A stretch of 6,454 bases of DNA from positions 1 to 6,454 of the forward strand of contig JANTGV010000068.1 in NCBI GenBank assembly GCA_024762745.1, read 5' to 3'. This DNA is from Sulfurimonas sp. (GTDB lineage Bacteria > Campylobacterota > Campylobacteria > Campylobacterales > Sulfurimonadaceae). Below the pieces are notes generated by a model that ran no database searches, was not told the DNA's origin, and saw only the letters and a program-made list of their open reading frames with translations. Made by a program: the position numbers and the translations under genes. This document shows positions 1-5,318 of the stretch, in pieces. How positions within the stretch are numbered: position 1 is the stretch's first letter; the number at the start of each line of letters is the position of its first letter.

Positions 1-277
1 CTGTTTTAAAAATCCAGAGGGCGATTATGCAGGAAGACTTATAGAAGCGGTTGGACTTAAGGGAAAAAGAGTCGGCGATATGGAGTTTAGCACTGAACAT
101 GCAAACTTTTTAGTTAATCATGGAGATGGAAATTTCGATGATGCAATCTTTTTGATACAAGAGGCACAGAGAAAGGTTTTTAAAGAGTTTGATATTTGGC
201 TTGAGTGTGAGATTGTTGTTTTAGATGAAAGATATATGAGTGGCAACTCGCCGCTCATACATAAAGAGAAAACTTAG
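1..277 (+). CDS. murB: UDP-N-acetylenolpyruvoylglucosamine reductase, C-terminal part (5' end outside window)
   Basis: MurB uses NADPH and FAD to reduce UDP-GlcNAc-enolpyruvate to UDP-MurNAc in the cytoplasm, the second committed step of peptidoglycan synthesis. The reading frame enters at base 2 and gives 91 residues before TAG. It opens with CFKNP-GDYAGRLIEAVGLKG, the MurB C-terminal substrate-binding region. In the family the residue before this Cys is usually the catalytic Ser of a GS-C/F-FKNP motif; only its third codon base (c) is visible, which is compatible with Ser. Further on are HANFLVNHGDG and the closing WLECEIVVLDE stretch, which carries the conserved C-terminal Glu. About 13 residues follow this conserved end. 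The methionine at base 80 is internal, not a start. The stop codon overlaps that of the convergent outer membrane protein gene. Identification is firm; the N-terminal FAD domain cannot be judged here. Confidence 0.93.
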   Translation, partial: CFKNPEGDYAGRLIEAVGLKGKRVGDMEFSTEHANFLVNHGDGNFDDAIFLIQEAQRKVFKEFDIWLECEIVVLDERYMSGNSPLIHKEKT

Positions 278-1026
278 AAACGTACCATTAAACCTGCGTA
301 AACACCAGCATATTCTAAATCCATTTGAGTATCACTATCATCTACATCATATTTTTGAACTCTATATCCGACTTCTAATGCTGGTTGAAGTACTGGAATA
401 AAGTCTAAAGTATAATCAATTTTTGCTCTAATATCATACATAGTTGAATCACCATCTGTGATATATTTTACATCTGCTTCAAGACCAATATTTGTCGCTG
501 GAATCTCAGCTCTAGTTCTAACATACAATAAGGGAATTACTACTGATTCTGAAGCAGAATAACTTAATCCACCTGCTAAACCACTAATATCTGCATCACT
601 CTGTATAACCTTTAGGTCAAGTCCTAAATCCAAAGTAGCCCAACCAGTATTATCTAAAATATTATAATAAGGGATAATATCAAATTGTTGCATATCTATA
701 GTTGTTGGAGCAGAAGCAGCAGGTATACCATTAACTGTACCTGTTGTTGTTCCTTCATCAGCAATGGAAACATACTCTAATCTAATATTTGGCACAATTG
801 GTACGGGATGCTTTATAAGCATCCAAAAATACATCTCGCTAGAATCTTTTTCACTACTTTCATACGTACCATCTAAGCTGAGTACACCATCTGTATCACT
901 CGTTGTTCCACCACCACTCGGTGTCTGCATCCATGCACCAGCACCCATCTCTACTCTTGCGATATCTGCATTTGCAGTTGCTGCCAACATAGCTACACAC
1001 GCTAAACTTGTTAAGATCTTTTTCAT
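274..1026 (-). CDS. Outer membrane beta-barrel protein, TIGR04219-like
   Basis: A 250-residue secreted protein predicted to sit in the outer membrane. Residues 1-20 form a classic signal peptide: two Lys, a hydrophobic core, and an Ala-x-Ala site after residue 20 (TANA, then DIARVE). The mature part alternates polar and hydrophobic residues as in beta-strands, for example around residues 65-90 and 160-250. It ends in GLMVRF with a terminal Phe, the usual beta-signal for BAM-dependent insertion. There is no Cys in the mature part. A Gly-Gly within SGLAGGLSYSAS (about residues 148-159) and the overall length fit the OMP_w_GlyGly family (TIGR04219), which I recall as common in Sulfurimonas-type bacteria; that assignment is from memory. 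Substrate and function are unknown. It has its own promoter and starts at ATG with a weak AGGG ribosome site. It could equally be called a generic porin-like protein. Confidence 0.85.
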   Translation of the reverse strand: MKKILTSLACVAMLAATANADIARVEMGAGAWMQTPSGGGTTSDTDGVLSLDGTYESSEKDSSEMYFWMLIKHPVPIVPNIRLEYVSIADEGTTTGTVNGIPAASAPTTIDMQQFDIIPYYNILDNTGWATLDLGLDLKVIQSDADISGLAGGLSYSASESVVIPLLYVRTRAEIPATNIGLEADVKYITDGDSTMYDIRAKIDYTLDFIPVLQPALEVGYRVQKYDVDDSDTQMDLEYAGVYAGLMVRF

Positions 1027-1055
1027 AATTAAACCCTATTTTTGAATTGTCTATA

Positions 1056-1064
1056 ATTATATCA
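1056..1064 (-). promoter_or_regulatory. Extended -10 promoter of the outer membrane protein gene
   Basis: Read on the - strand, the site is TGATATAAT, an exact extended -10 (TG-N-TATAAT). It lies 29 bases before the ATG at 1026, so transcription would start near 1049 with a leader of about 23 bases. Upstream on the same strand are T-rich stretches and no recognisable -35, as is typical of sigma-70 promoters in Campylobacterota. Confidence 0.7.
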
Positions 1065-1126
1065 GAGTAAAATAGGTTATTTCTTAAAAAATGAGATGAT
1101 TTTGTGATAAAAGTCTTGTTTTTTTT

Positions 1127-1154
1127 AACAGTTAAGATCTAAATCTTAACTGTT
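1127..1154. repeat. Perfect 12-bp inverted repeat (hairpin or operator)
   Basis: Two 12-base arms, AACAGTTAAGAT and its exact complement, are separated by the loop CTAA. On the + strand the 3' arm runs into TTTTAT, so it could be a weak terminator for + transcripts, but a run of eight T's precedes it instead of A's. On the - strand the hairpin is followed by A's, so it is not a standard terminator for tpx. It lies about 90 bases upstream of the inferred start of the outer membrane protein transcript and just 4 bases before the Shine-Dalgarno of the small ORF at 1172. A regulator-binding site, a leader hairpin and a terminator all remain possible. Confidence 0.6.
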
Positions 1155-1171
1155 TTATAAGGAGAGATAGA

Positions 1172-1231
1172 ATGAAAGATGAGGTCATCCTACTGTATCA
1201 ACTACTAAAGGAGAAGGTAGTAGTCGCGTAA
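1172..1231 (+). CDS. Possible 19-codon small ORF
   Basis: The ORF encodes MKDEVILLYQLLKEKVVVA and ends in TAA. What supports it is the ribosome site: AAGGAG at 1159-1164, seven bases before ATG, which is stronger than those of most long genes in this window. The peptide could form one amphipathic helix with a hydrophobic face (VILLYQLL). I recognise no family. Upstream is the 12-bp inverted repeat, and a weak -10-like TGTGATAAA lies at 1103-1111. The stop overlaps a second ATG (TAATG), but that frame (to 1398, 55 codons) is antisense to tpx and aligned with its codons, so it is probably a shadow. The ORF may be a real small protein, a leader peptide, the remnant of a gene, or chance. Confidence 0.3.
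   Translation: MKDEVILLYQLLKEKVVVA
1201..1224. other. Small hairpin with purine loop (+) or CU-rich loop (-)
   Basis: A 7-bp perfect stem, ACTACTA and TAGTAGT, encloses a 10-base loop. On the + strand the loop is AAGGAGAAGG, which looks like a Shine-Dalgarno. On the - strand, downstream of tpx, it is CCTTCTCCTT, which resembles an anti-Shine-Dalgarno. It has no T-run on either side, so it is not an intrinsic terminator. Whether it is transcribed, and from which strand, cannot be told from sequence. Confidence 0.4.
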
Positions 1232-1249
1232 TGAAATTTTATTATTTTG

Positions 1250-1274
1250 AAAAAGACCTAGCTAACTGCAGCTA
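1250..1274 (-). terminator. Weak candidate terminator at the end of tpx
   Basis: On the - strand, the last codons of tpx can form a 5-bp stem (TAGCT, six-base loop, AGCTA at 1274-1259). This is followed after four bases by TTTTT at 1254-1250. The stem is short and GC-poor, so efficiency would be low. No better terminator is visible between tpx and the outer membrane protein gene. Confidence 0.25.
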
Positions 1275-1761
1275 TAGCAGCATCGTAGTTAGGCTCTTCA
1301 GTGATCTCTGGAACGATCTCTTTGTAAGTTACAACACCCTCTTCATTTACTACGAAGATTGCACGACATGTAACACCAGCAAGTACAGAACCACCTAAAA
1401 GAACACCATAAGCGTTAGCAAAATCTTTATTTCTAAAGTCTGAAGTAACAACTAAGTCATTGATACCTTCAGCTGAACAGAAACGTCCTGAAGCAAATGG
1501 AAGATCAAGAGAAACGATAGTTGCATCAACATTGTTTAAGCTTGAAGCTTTAGCATTAAAGTTACGAGTTTCAGTTGCACATACACCTGTATCTAAAGAA
1601 GGAACAACAATGATAAGCTGTTTCTTACCAGTAGCTCCACCTACTACCACGTCACCTAAACCGTCTGAGTTTACAACAGTAACTGCTGGTGCTTTATCAC
1701 CAACATTTACTTCATTTCCTAATAATTCTACTTCTGTACCTTTAAATTTTGTAGTTGCCAT
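1258..1761 (-). CDS. tpx: Thiol peroxidase (atypical 2-Cys peroxiredoxin)
   Basis: Tpx reduces hydrogen peroxide and organic hydroperoxides using thioredoxin as electron donor. At 167 residues it matches the family length (168 in E. coli). The peroxidatic motif PSLDTGVC places catalytic Thr58 and Cys61. The resolving Cys95 lies in GRFCSAEG. Arg133 follows in TCRAIFVV, and the family ending EITEEPNYDAAIAAV is present. These positions coincide with E. coli numbering. An additional Cys132 sits right beside Arg133, where E. coli Tpx has Ala. No signal peptide is seen, so a cytoplasmic location is expected. The ATG has a strong AAAGGAG nine bases upstream. It stands 124 bases downstream of tsaD and 231 upstream of the outer membrane protein gene, so it is probably a single-gene unit. 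Identification is very secure. Confidence 0.97.
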   Translation of the reverse strand: MATTKFKGTEVELLGNEVNVGDKAPAVTVVNSDGLGDVVVGGATGKKQLIIVVPSLDTGVCATETRNFNAKASSLNNVDATIVSLDLPFASGRFCSAEGINDLVVTSDFRNKDFANAYGVLLGGSVLAGVTCRAIFVVNEEGVVTYKEIVPEITEEPNYDAAIAAVS

Positions 1762-1770
1762 AAATTAAGG

Positions 1771-1821
1771 CTCCTTTATTGTTTGATTTTAACGAATTTA
1801 CGTTTTATTTGTGTAAGTATA
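1771..1821 (-). promoter_or_regulatory. tpx ribosome site and candidate -10 elements
   Basis: On the - strand, AAAGGAG at 1777-1771 is a near-consensus Shine-Dalgarno nine bases before the tpx ATG. Two -10-like hexamers lie upstream: TATACT at 1821-1816 and TAAAAT at 1791-1786. Each is one mismatch from TATAAT, and neither has a TG extension or a clear -35. I cannot choose between them. The spacer between tpx and tsaD supports an independent promoter, but a PerR or Fur box could not be recognised with confidence. Confidence 0.4.
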
Positions 1822-1885
1822 TTTAAATCGGATAATTTTTGTCTTAATTAGCTTAAAGGCTCTATAGACTAAGTTTCAGTTAAGA

Positions 1886-2869
1886 TTACAGTTGACTTTT
1901 TGGTGCTATATCTAAGCTCTCTAAAGAGCTAAATATTCCCTCTTTATACATCTCTACAGCTACTCTGCCTATCATCGCTGCATTGTCTGAACAGTATTTT
2001 AATTCACTTAAAAGAAGTTCTGCCTTGTAAGGTTCTAAGAGCTCCTCAATACGAGAACGTAAATAGAGATTGGCACTTGCTCCACCAACAATGGCGAAAG
2101 TTTTTGGCTTATTTGTCTTGAAATACTTTTTTAACTTCTGTATCAAATGAGCAGTAGCAATATGTTCAAATGAAGCAGCTATATCTTTATACTGCGTTTC
2201 ATCGCCATCAGCCTTTTCAACTGCAAGTCGAACTGCGTTTTTAAGTCCTGAATAACTAAACGCCAGTAGAGGAGACTGTGAAAGAGGGATTGTAAAGTTA
2301 TGTTTTTTTCTATCTCCATCTTTTGCCAACTCTTGAATAAGTGGTCCACCTGGATAACCAAGTCCCATCATCTTCGCAACTTTATCAAAACTCTCACCAA
2401 AACTATCATCCATACTTTTGGCTACTGTCTGTATATCTTTCAAGCTTTTCACTTCCATAACCTGAGTGTGTCCACCCGAAACAAGTAGTGTTGTCAAAGG
2501 AAACTGAGTCTCTTTTTCTATAAATAGTGAGTAGATATGTCCAACTAAGTGGTTAACACCTATAATAGGAATATCCAAGGCTACTGCTATCGCTTTAGCC
2601 ATAGTAACCCCTTCTATAAGGGTAACTGCTAAACCTGGACTTGAAGTCACCGCAACAGCTTTTAAGTCTTTAAAGTAAGGCTCACACTCTGCAAGTATTT
2701 TAGGAAGAGCCTCAGCATGAAGACGAGCAGCGAGTTCGGGAACTACACCGCCATAAACGCTATGTTCTAACTCCTGAGATATTTTTTTGTGAAAAAGAAG
2801 CTTTTTCGTCTCTATCTCTGTTATAGAAATTGCACTGTCATCACAACTACTCTCTATTGCTAGTATCAC
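1886..2869 (-). CDS. tsaD: tRNA N6-adenosine threonylcarbamoyltransferase
   Basis: TsaD (Gcp/Kae1, ASKHA fold) transfers the threonylcarbamoyl group to A37 of tRNAs that read ANN codons, giving t6A. It acts in the cytoplasm with TsaB and TsaE. Visible landmarks are the N-terminal phosphate loop IESSCDDS (residues 5-12) and [11 protein letters not shown] (39-49). Metal-binding His107 and His111 are in NHLVGH. SGGHTQ (131-136), [13 protein letters not shown] (154-166), GYPGGP (171-176) and GGASAN (262-267) follow. The third metal ligand, Asp295, is in [10 protein letters not shown]. All key residues are intact, and 327 residues is normal for the family. The start is GTG, three bases after the dxr stop, with AAAGGG inside the dxr tail as ribosome site, so translation is probably coupled to dxr. 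No clear intrinsic terminator follows. Confidence 0.97.
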   Translation of the reverse strand: MILAIESSCDDSAISITEIETKKLLFHKKISQELEHSVYGGVVPELAARLHAEALPKILAECEPYFKDLKAVAVTSSPGLAVTLIEGVTMAKAIAVALDIPIIGVNHLVGHIYSLFIEKETQFPLTTLLVSGGHTQVMEVKSLKDIQTVAKSMDDSFGESFDKVAKMMGLGYPGGPLIQELAKDGDRKKHNFTIPLSQSPLLAFSYSGLKNAVRLAVEKADGDETQYKDIAASFEHIATAHLIQKLKKYFKTNKPKTFAIVGGASANLYLRSRIEELLEPYKAELLLSELKYCSDNAAMIGRVAVEMYKEGIFSSLESLDIAPKSQL

Positions 2870-2872
2870 TTC

Positions 2873-3946
2873 CTACCCTTTAACAAAATCTCTTACTTCT
2901 TTATCTATAGCAAATACATCATCAACACTCTGTGGTAATTGAGTGAACTTCTCAAAAGCAGTAATAATATTTTTGCTAATGTCCATAAAACCTATCTCTT
3001 GGTTTATAAACTTCTCTATCGCTGCTTCATTTGCTGCGTTTACAACAACACCTCGAGCTGGATACTTTAAGAGTTCCTCTTTTATCTGCCAAACAGGGTA
3101 CCTGTCATAAGTTATCTCACGAAATTCTAAATTACCAATCTTGAGTAAATCTACATGCTCTAAAATATTCTCATCCATTTTTCTATCTAATGCATAAGAG
3201 ATGGGAAGCTGCATATTAGCATGAGCAAAATGTGCTGTTGTAGAGCCATCCCTGAAATCAATAAGTGCATGAATAAGTGACTGCGTTTCTATAATAGCGT
3301 CATATTCACCCTCGCCAAAAAGCCATCTCGCTTCTAAAATCTCAAACATCTTATTCACCATAGTTGCAGAGTCTATAGTTATTTTTTGTCCCATAGACCA
3401 ATTTGGATGTTTCTGGGTATCTGCCAAGGTTGCGTTTTGAAGTTTGTCTACCTTCCAATCACGAAAAGCACCGCCACTTGCAGTGATTATCATTTTTGAA
3501 ACAGGTCTCTCCTGCATAAGGTACCATAAACCAAAGTGCTCACTGTCTATAGGCTGAATCTTAGAGCAATCAATAAAGGCTCCACAGGCAACTAGGCTCT
3601 CCTTGTTTGCTAAGGCAACCTTTTTCCCACACTCTATTGAAGTCAAAGTTGGACGCAGACCTAAAAAACCTACAAGTGCGTTTACAACCAACTCACTTGT
3701 AGACTCTTCTATAACCTTTAAAATAGCCTCTTGTCCCGAATAAACGCAGTTGTGATTTACTTTTGAGATATCTTCAGAGTTGGAAATGACTACAACTTTT
3801 GGGTTATGCTCTTTTATCTGCTCATTCAGGAGTTTTATATTACTCCCGCAAACTAGTACTTCAACAGTTATGCCAAACTTTTTAGCTATGACAAGTGTAT
3901 TTACTCCTATAGAGCCTGTTGAGCCGAGAAGTACCAAACTAGACAA
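2873..3946 (-). CDS. dxr: 1-deoxy-D-xylulose 5-phosphate reductoisomerase
   Basis: Dxr converts DXP to 2-C-methyl-D-erythritol 4-phosphate with NADPH and a divalent metal, the first committed step of the MEP isoprenoid pathway. The Rossmann nucleotide loop LGSTGSIG is at residues 7-14. LANKESLV (112-119) and the metal ligands Asp134 and Glu136 in PIDSEHF follow. Next are TASGGAF (155-161), KHPNWSMG with the substrate-loop His180 and Trp183, and NKMFEILEARWLF, where Glu202 aligns with E. coli Glu231. The 357 residues are shorter than E. coli (398) but usual for Campylobacterota. The start given here is TTG, overlapping the cdsA end by 8 bases. A second TTG at codon 4 (base 3937) would begin MVLLGSTG, closer to relatives I remember, and would leave a 1-base gap. 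It sits between cdsA and tsaD in a probable operon. Confidence 0.96.
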   Translation of the reverse strand: MSSLVLLGSTGSIGVNTLVIAKKFGITVEVLVCGSNIKLLNEQIKEHNPKVVVISNSEDISKVNHNCVYSGQEAILKVIEESTSELVVNALVGFLGLRPTLTSIECGKKVALANKESLVACGAFIDCSKIQPIDSEHFGLWYLMQERPVSKMIITASGGAFRDWKVDKLQNATLADTQKHPNWSMGQKITIDSATMVNKMFEILEARWLFGEGEYDAIIETQSLIHALIDFRDGSTTAHFAHANMQLPISYALDRKMDENILEHVDLLKIGNLEFREITYDRYPVWQIKEELLKYPARGVVVNAANEAAIEKFINQEIGFMDISKNIITAFEKFTQLPQSVDDVFAIDKEVRDFVKG

Positions 3947-3954
3947 GGCCTCTT
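3935..3954 (-). promoter_or_regulatory. Ambiguous translation start region of dxr
   Basis: On the - strand, the only Shine-Dalgarno-like sequence is AAGAGG at 3954-3949, inside the final codons of cdsA. It is 2 bases from the first TTG (3946) and 11 bases from the second (3937); usual spacing is about 5-9. There is no ATG or GTG between the cdsA stop and the GSTGSIG loop, so a TTG start seems unavoidable. Re-initiation by ribosomes finishing cdsA would explain the weak signals. Confidence 0.5.
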
Positions 3955-4694
3955 AGAAGAACAAGCATTACAATTCCACCAAAGAGATATCCATCTATTC
4001 TGTCAAGAACTCCACCATGGCCGGGGAGTATGTCACCACTATCTTTCACATCTGCTGCACGTTTTAGCGAAGATTCAAAAAGGTCACCAAATATAGAACT
4101 AACGGCAACCATAAAAGATATAATGAATGCTATGCTCAAGTCAACTATAGGCAGACCAAAAAACATACCGCCCAAAGTTGCAACGGCGATGCCGCCTACA
4201 ACACCTTCCATTGTTTTGTTTGGACTTGTCTCACTAAACTGCGTTTTACCAATACTTTTACCTACCGCATAAGCACCGATATCAGTAAGTGCCACTACAG
4301 CTAATAACCAAAGCAGAGAAACTACTCCGTACTCCTGATACATTGTGAAAATAAAAAGCATTCCAGCTGTTGGATATATAAATGGAAAAAAGTCCTTCCA
4401 CTCAATCTCCTTGTTAAACGCAACTGCACTTGCATAAGCGACACCGGCTAGGACAAAAAGGTCATCACCATAAGGGTAGATTCCTGCTAAAAGCCAAACT
4501 CCTGCTGCATATGGTAAAAGATTGTCTTTTTCAACTTGAAAGAGCCGTACAGCTTCTCTAAATGCTAAAAGATAAATAGCACCAAAAACAAGCCACATTA
4601 CAAAAAAGTTATCTATTAAACCTACTAACAATACACCTGCGAGTAGTACCAAACCTGTAATTATTCTCTCTTTATGATTCTCAAAAATTTCCAT
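3939..4694 (-). CDS. cdsA: Phosphatidate cytidylyltransferase (CDP-diglyceride synthase)
   Basis: CdsA makes CDP-diacylglycerol from phosphatidic acid and CTP in the inner membrane, feeding all phospholipid synthesis. The 251 residues contain several hydrophobic helices (about 11-45, 60-95, 103-145, 160-200 and 236-250, some of them paired). The family signature runs from residue 208 to 234: SSLKR, KDSGDILPGHGG, and DRID, a full match to the known pattern. TDIGAYAVGKSIGK (137-150) and SPNKTMEG (157-164) supply the other conserved polar residues, including Asp138. It begins at ATG with AGGA six bases upstream, has its own TATAAT upstream, and overlaps the dxr start by 8 bases. The order cdsA-dxr-tsaD (with or without inserted genes) recurs in Campylobacterota as I remember it, for example in Campylobacter jejuni. 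Confidence 0.97.
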   Translation of the reverse strand: MEIFENHKERIITGLVLLAGVLLVGLIDNFFVMWLVFGAIYLLAFREAVRLFQVEKDNLLPYAAGVWLLAGIYPYGDDLFVLAGVAYASAVAFNKEIEWKDFFPFIYPTAGMLFIFTMYQEYGVVSLLWLLAVVALTDIGAYAVGKSIGKTQFSETSPNKTMEGVVGGIAVATLGGMFFGLPIVDLSIAFIISFMVAVSSIFGDLFESSLKRAADVKDSGDILPGHGGVLDRIDGYLFGGIVMLVLLRGLV

Positions 4695-4723
4695 ATAAGT
4701 TCCTAGGTAATAATTAAGAAAAG

Positions 4724-4729
4724 ATTATA
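4724..4729 (-). promoter_or_regulatory. -10 element for the cdsA-dxr-tsaD cluster
   Basis: On the - strand, a perfect TATAAT lies 29 bases before the cdsA ATG, just beyond the stop codon of the upstream 101-residue gene. The predicted leader is about 22 bases. There is no TG extension (GGG precedes it) and no -35 match, which is common in this phylum. It would let cdsA, dxr and tsaD be transcribed independently of the charged protein gene. Confidence 0.55.
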
Positions 4730-4734
4730 CCCTA

Positions 4735-5040
4735 TCAGACTTTAATATCTAGTTTATAACGAGGTGTTTCGTTTGTCTCTTCGCTCTCTTCTTGCTCTTT
4801 TTTCTCATTTCTCTGATTCTCTTGGTCTGCTTCATTGCGTTGATGTTCACGGTCTGGGTCAACCTCTTGGTTCTCCTCTGCAGGACGAACTTCCAAGACC
4901 TTTTCCTCTTTTTCGTTTGCAGCAGCCTGAGCAACCATATTTTGAAAGTCTACACGGTTGTTATGAGCATTCTGCACCGAAGCTGCGTTTGCCGTCATCT
5001 GATTTACAAATATCGCATTTCCAACAGGTCCTATCGCCAT
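4735..5040 (-). CDS. Conserved-type hypothetical protein, highly charged, 101 residues
   Basis: I do not recognise a function. Residues 1-40 (MAIGPVGNAIFVNQMT to NMVAQAAA) are Ala/Asn-rich and mildly hydrophobic, could be helical, and lack a signal peptide or membrane segment. Residues 42-92 are dominated by Glu, Gln, Asn, Arg and Lys and should be disordered or coiled-coil. Within them REHQRNE (64-70) and QENQRNE (73-79) form a short tandem-like repeat. The last residues, RYKLDIKV, return to ordinary composition. There is no Cys. It reminds me of hypothetical proteins in Sulfurimonas sharing the MAIGPVGN start and PDREH motif, but this is unverified memory. The ATG lacks a good Shine-Dalgarno (only TGG nearby). 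Other frames are open across this stretch because of its composition, which lowers confidence slightly. It ends 40 bases before cdsA. Confidence 0.7.
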   Translation of the reverse strand: MAIGPVGNAIFVNQMTANAASVQNAHNNRVDFQNMVAQAAANEKEEKVLEVRPAEENQEVDPDREHQRNEADQENQRNEKKEQEESEETNETPRYKLDIKV

Positions 5041-5242
5041 TTTTACCAGGAATAGAAAGCATAAAGAATTGAATCTTTACACCCTATCCTGCCTCCTATA
5101 CTGAACTTCTTAAACTGTTCCATTCTTTATCCAATAAAATAGTTAAACTTCTTACTTCTAAAGTTTTAAACACTCAGAAACTAAAGTAATATAAATTAAA
5201 TCGGTCAAAATACAATTTTAATTAGTTCTCTTATATATTTTC

Positions 5243-5248
5243 ATTATA
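5243..5248 (-). promoter_or_regulatory. Candidate -10 in the 5041-5318 gap
   Basis: On the - strand this is a perfect TATAAT in a very AT-rich stretch between the carboxylase gene and the 101-residue gene. If used, the leader of the latter would be about 195 bases. Closer to its ATG only poorer hexamers occur. The rest of this gap contains no convincing ORF or RNA gene that I can see. Because the DNA is so AT-rich, a chance match is quite possible. Confidence 0.3.
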
Positions 5249-5267
5249 TTTGTCTATACACAGTTTC

Positions 5268-5298
5268 GGAAACTCACAAAAACAAAAAGAGCGTTTCC
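5268..5298. repeat. Inverted repeat downstream of the biotin carboxylase gene
   Basis: GGAAACTC at 5268-5275 pairs with GAG-C-GTTTCC at 5289-5298, an 8-bp stem with one bulged base and a 13-base loop. On the - strand the loop is T-rich, but no T-run follows the stem, so it is an imperfect terminator candidate for the carboxylase transcript. The left arm also belongs to a 13-base palindrome, AGTTTCGGAAACT (5262-5274), so two structures compete. Confidence 0.4.
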
Positions 5299-5318
5299 AA
5301 AATACTTATGCTAACTCC

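Noticed and set aside
764..1045. + strand ORF of 93 codons antisense to the outer membrane protein
   Set aside because: It lies opposite a well-supported gene with a signal peptide and beta-signal, and has no ribosome site or family resemblance.
1231..1398. 55-codon + strand ORF starting at the TAATG overlap with the small ORF
   Set aside because: Most of it is exactly codon-aligned antisense to tpx, the peptide has no recognisable features, and the nearest Shine-Dalgarno is 17 bases away. It is best explained as a shadow of tpx codon use.
1877..1886. CAGTTAAGAT, also present in the inverted repeat at 1129-1138
   Set aside because: Ten-base repeats are expected by chance in several kilobases of AT-rich DNA, and the second copy lacks the inverted partner.
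4749..5072. Three further open frames overlapping the 101-residue gene on both strands
   Set aside because: They arise from the low-complexity Glu/Gln/Asn-rich coding sequence. None has a plausible start context or protein character.
5102..5155. Near-repeats of AACTTCTTA in the 5041-5318 gap
   Set aside because: Too short and imperfect, with no regular spacing; not distinguishable from base composition.
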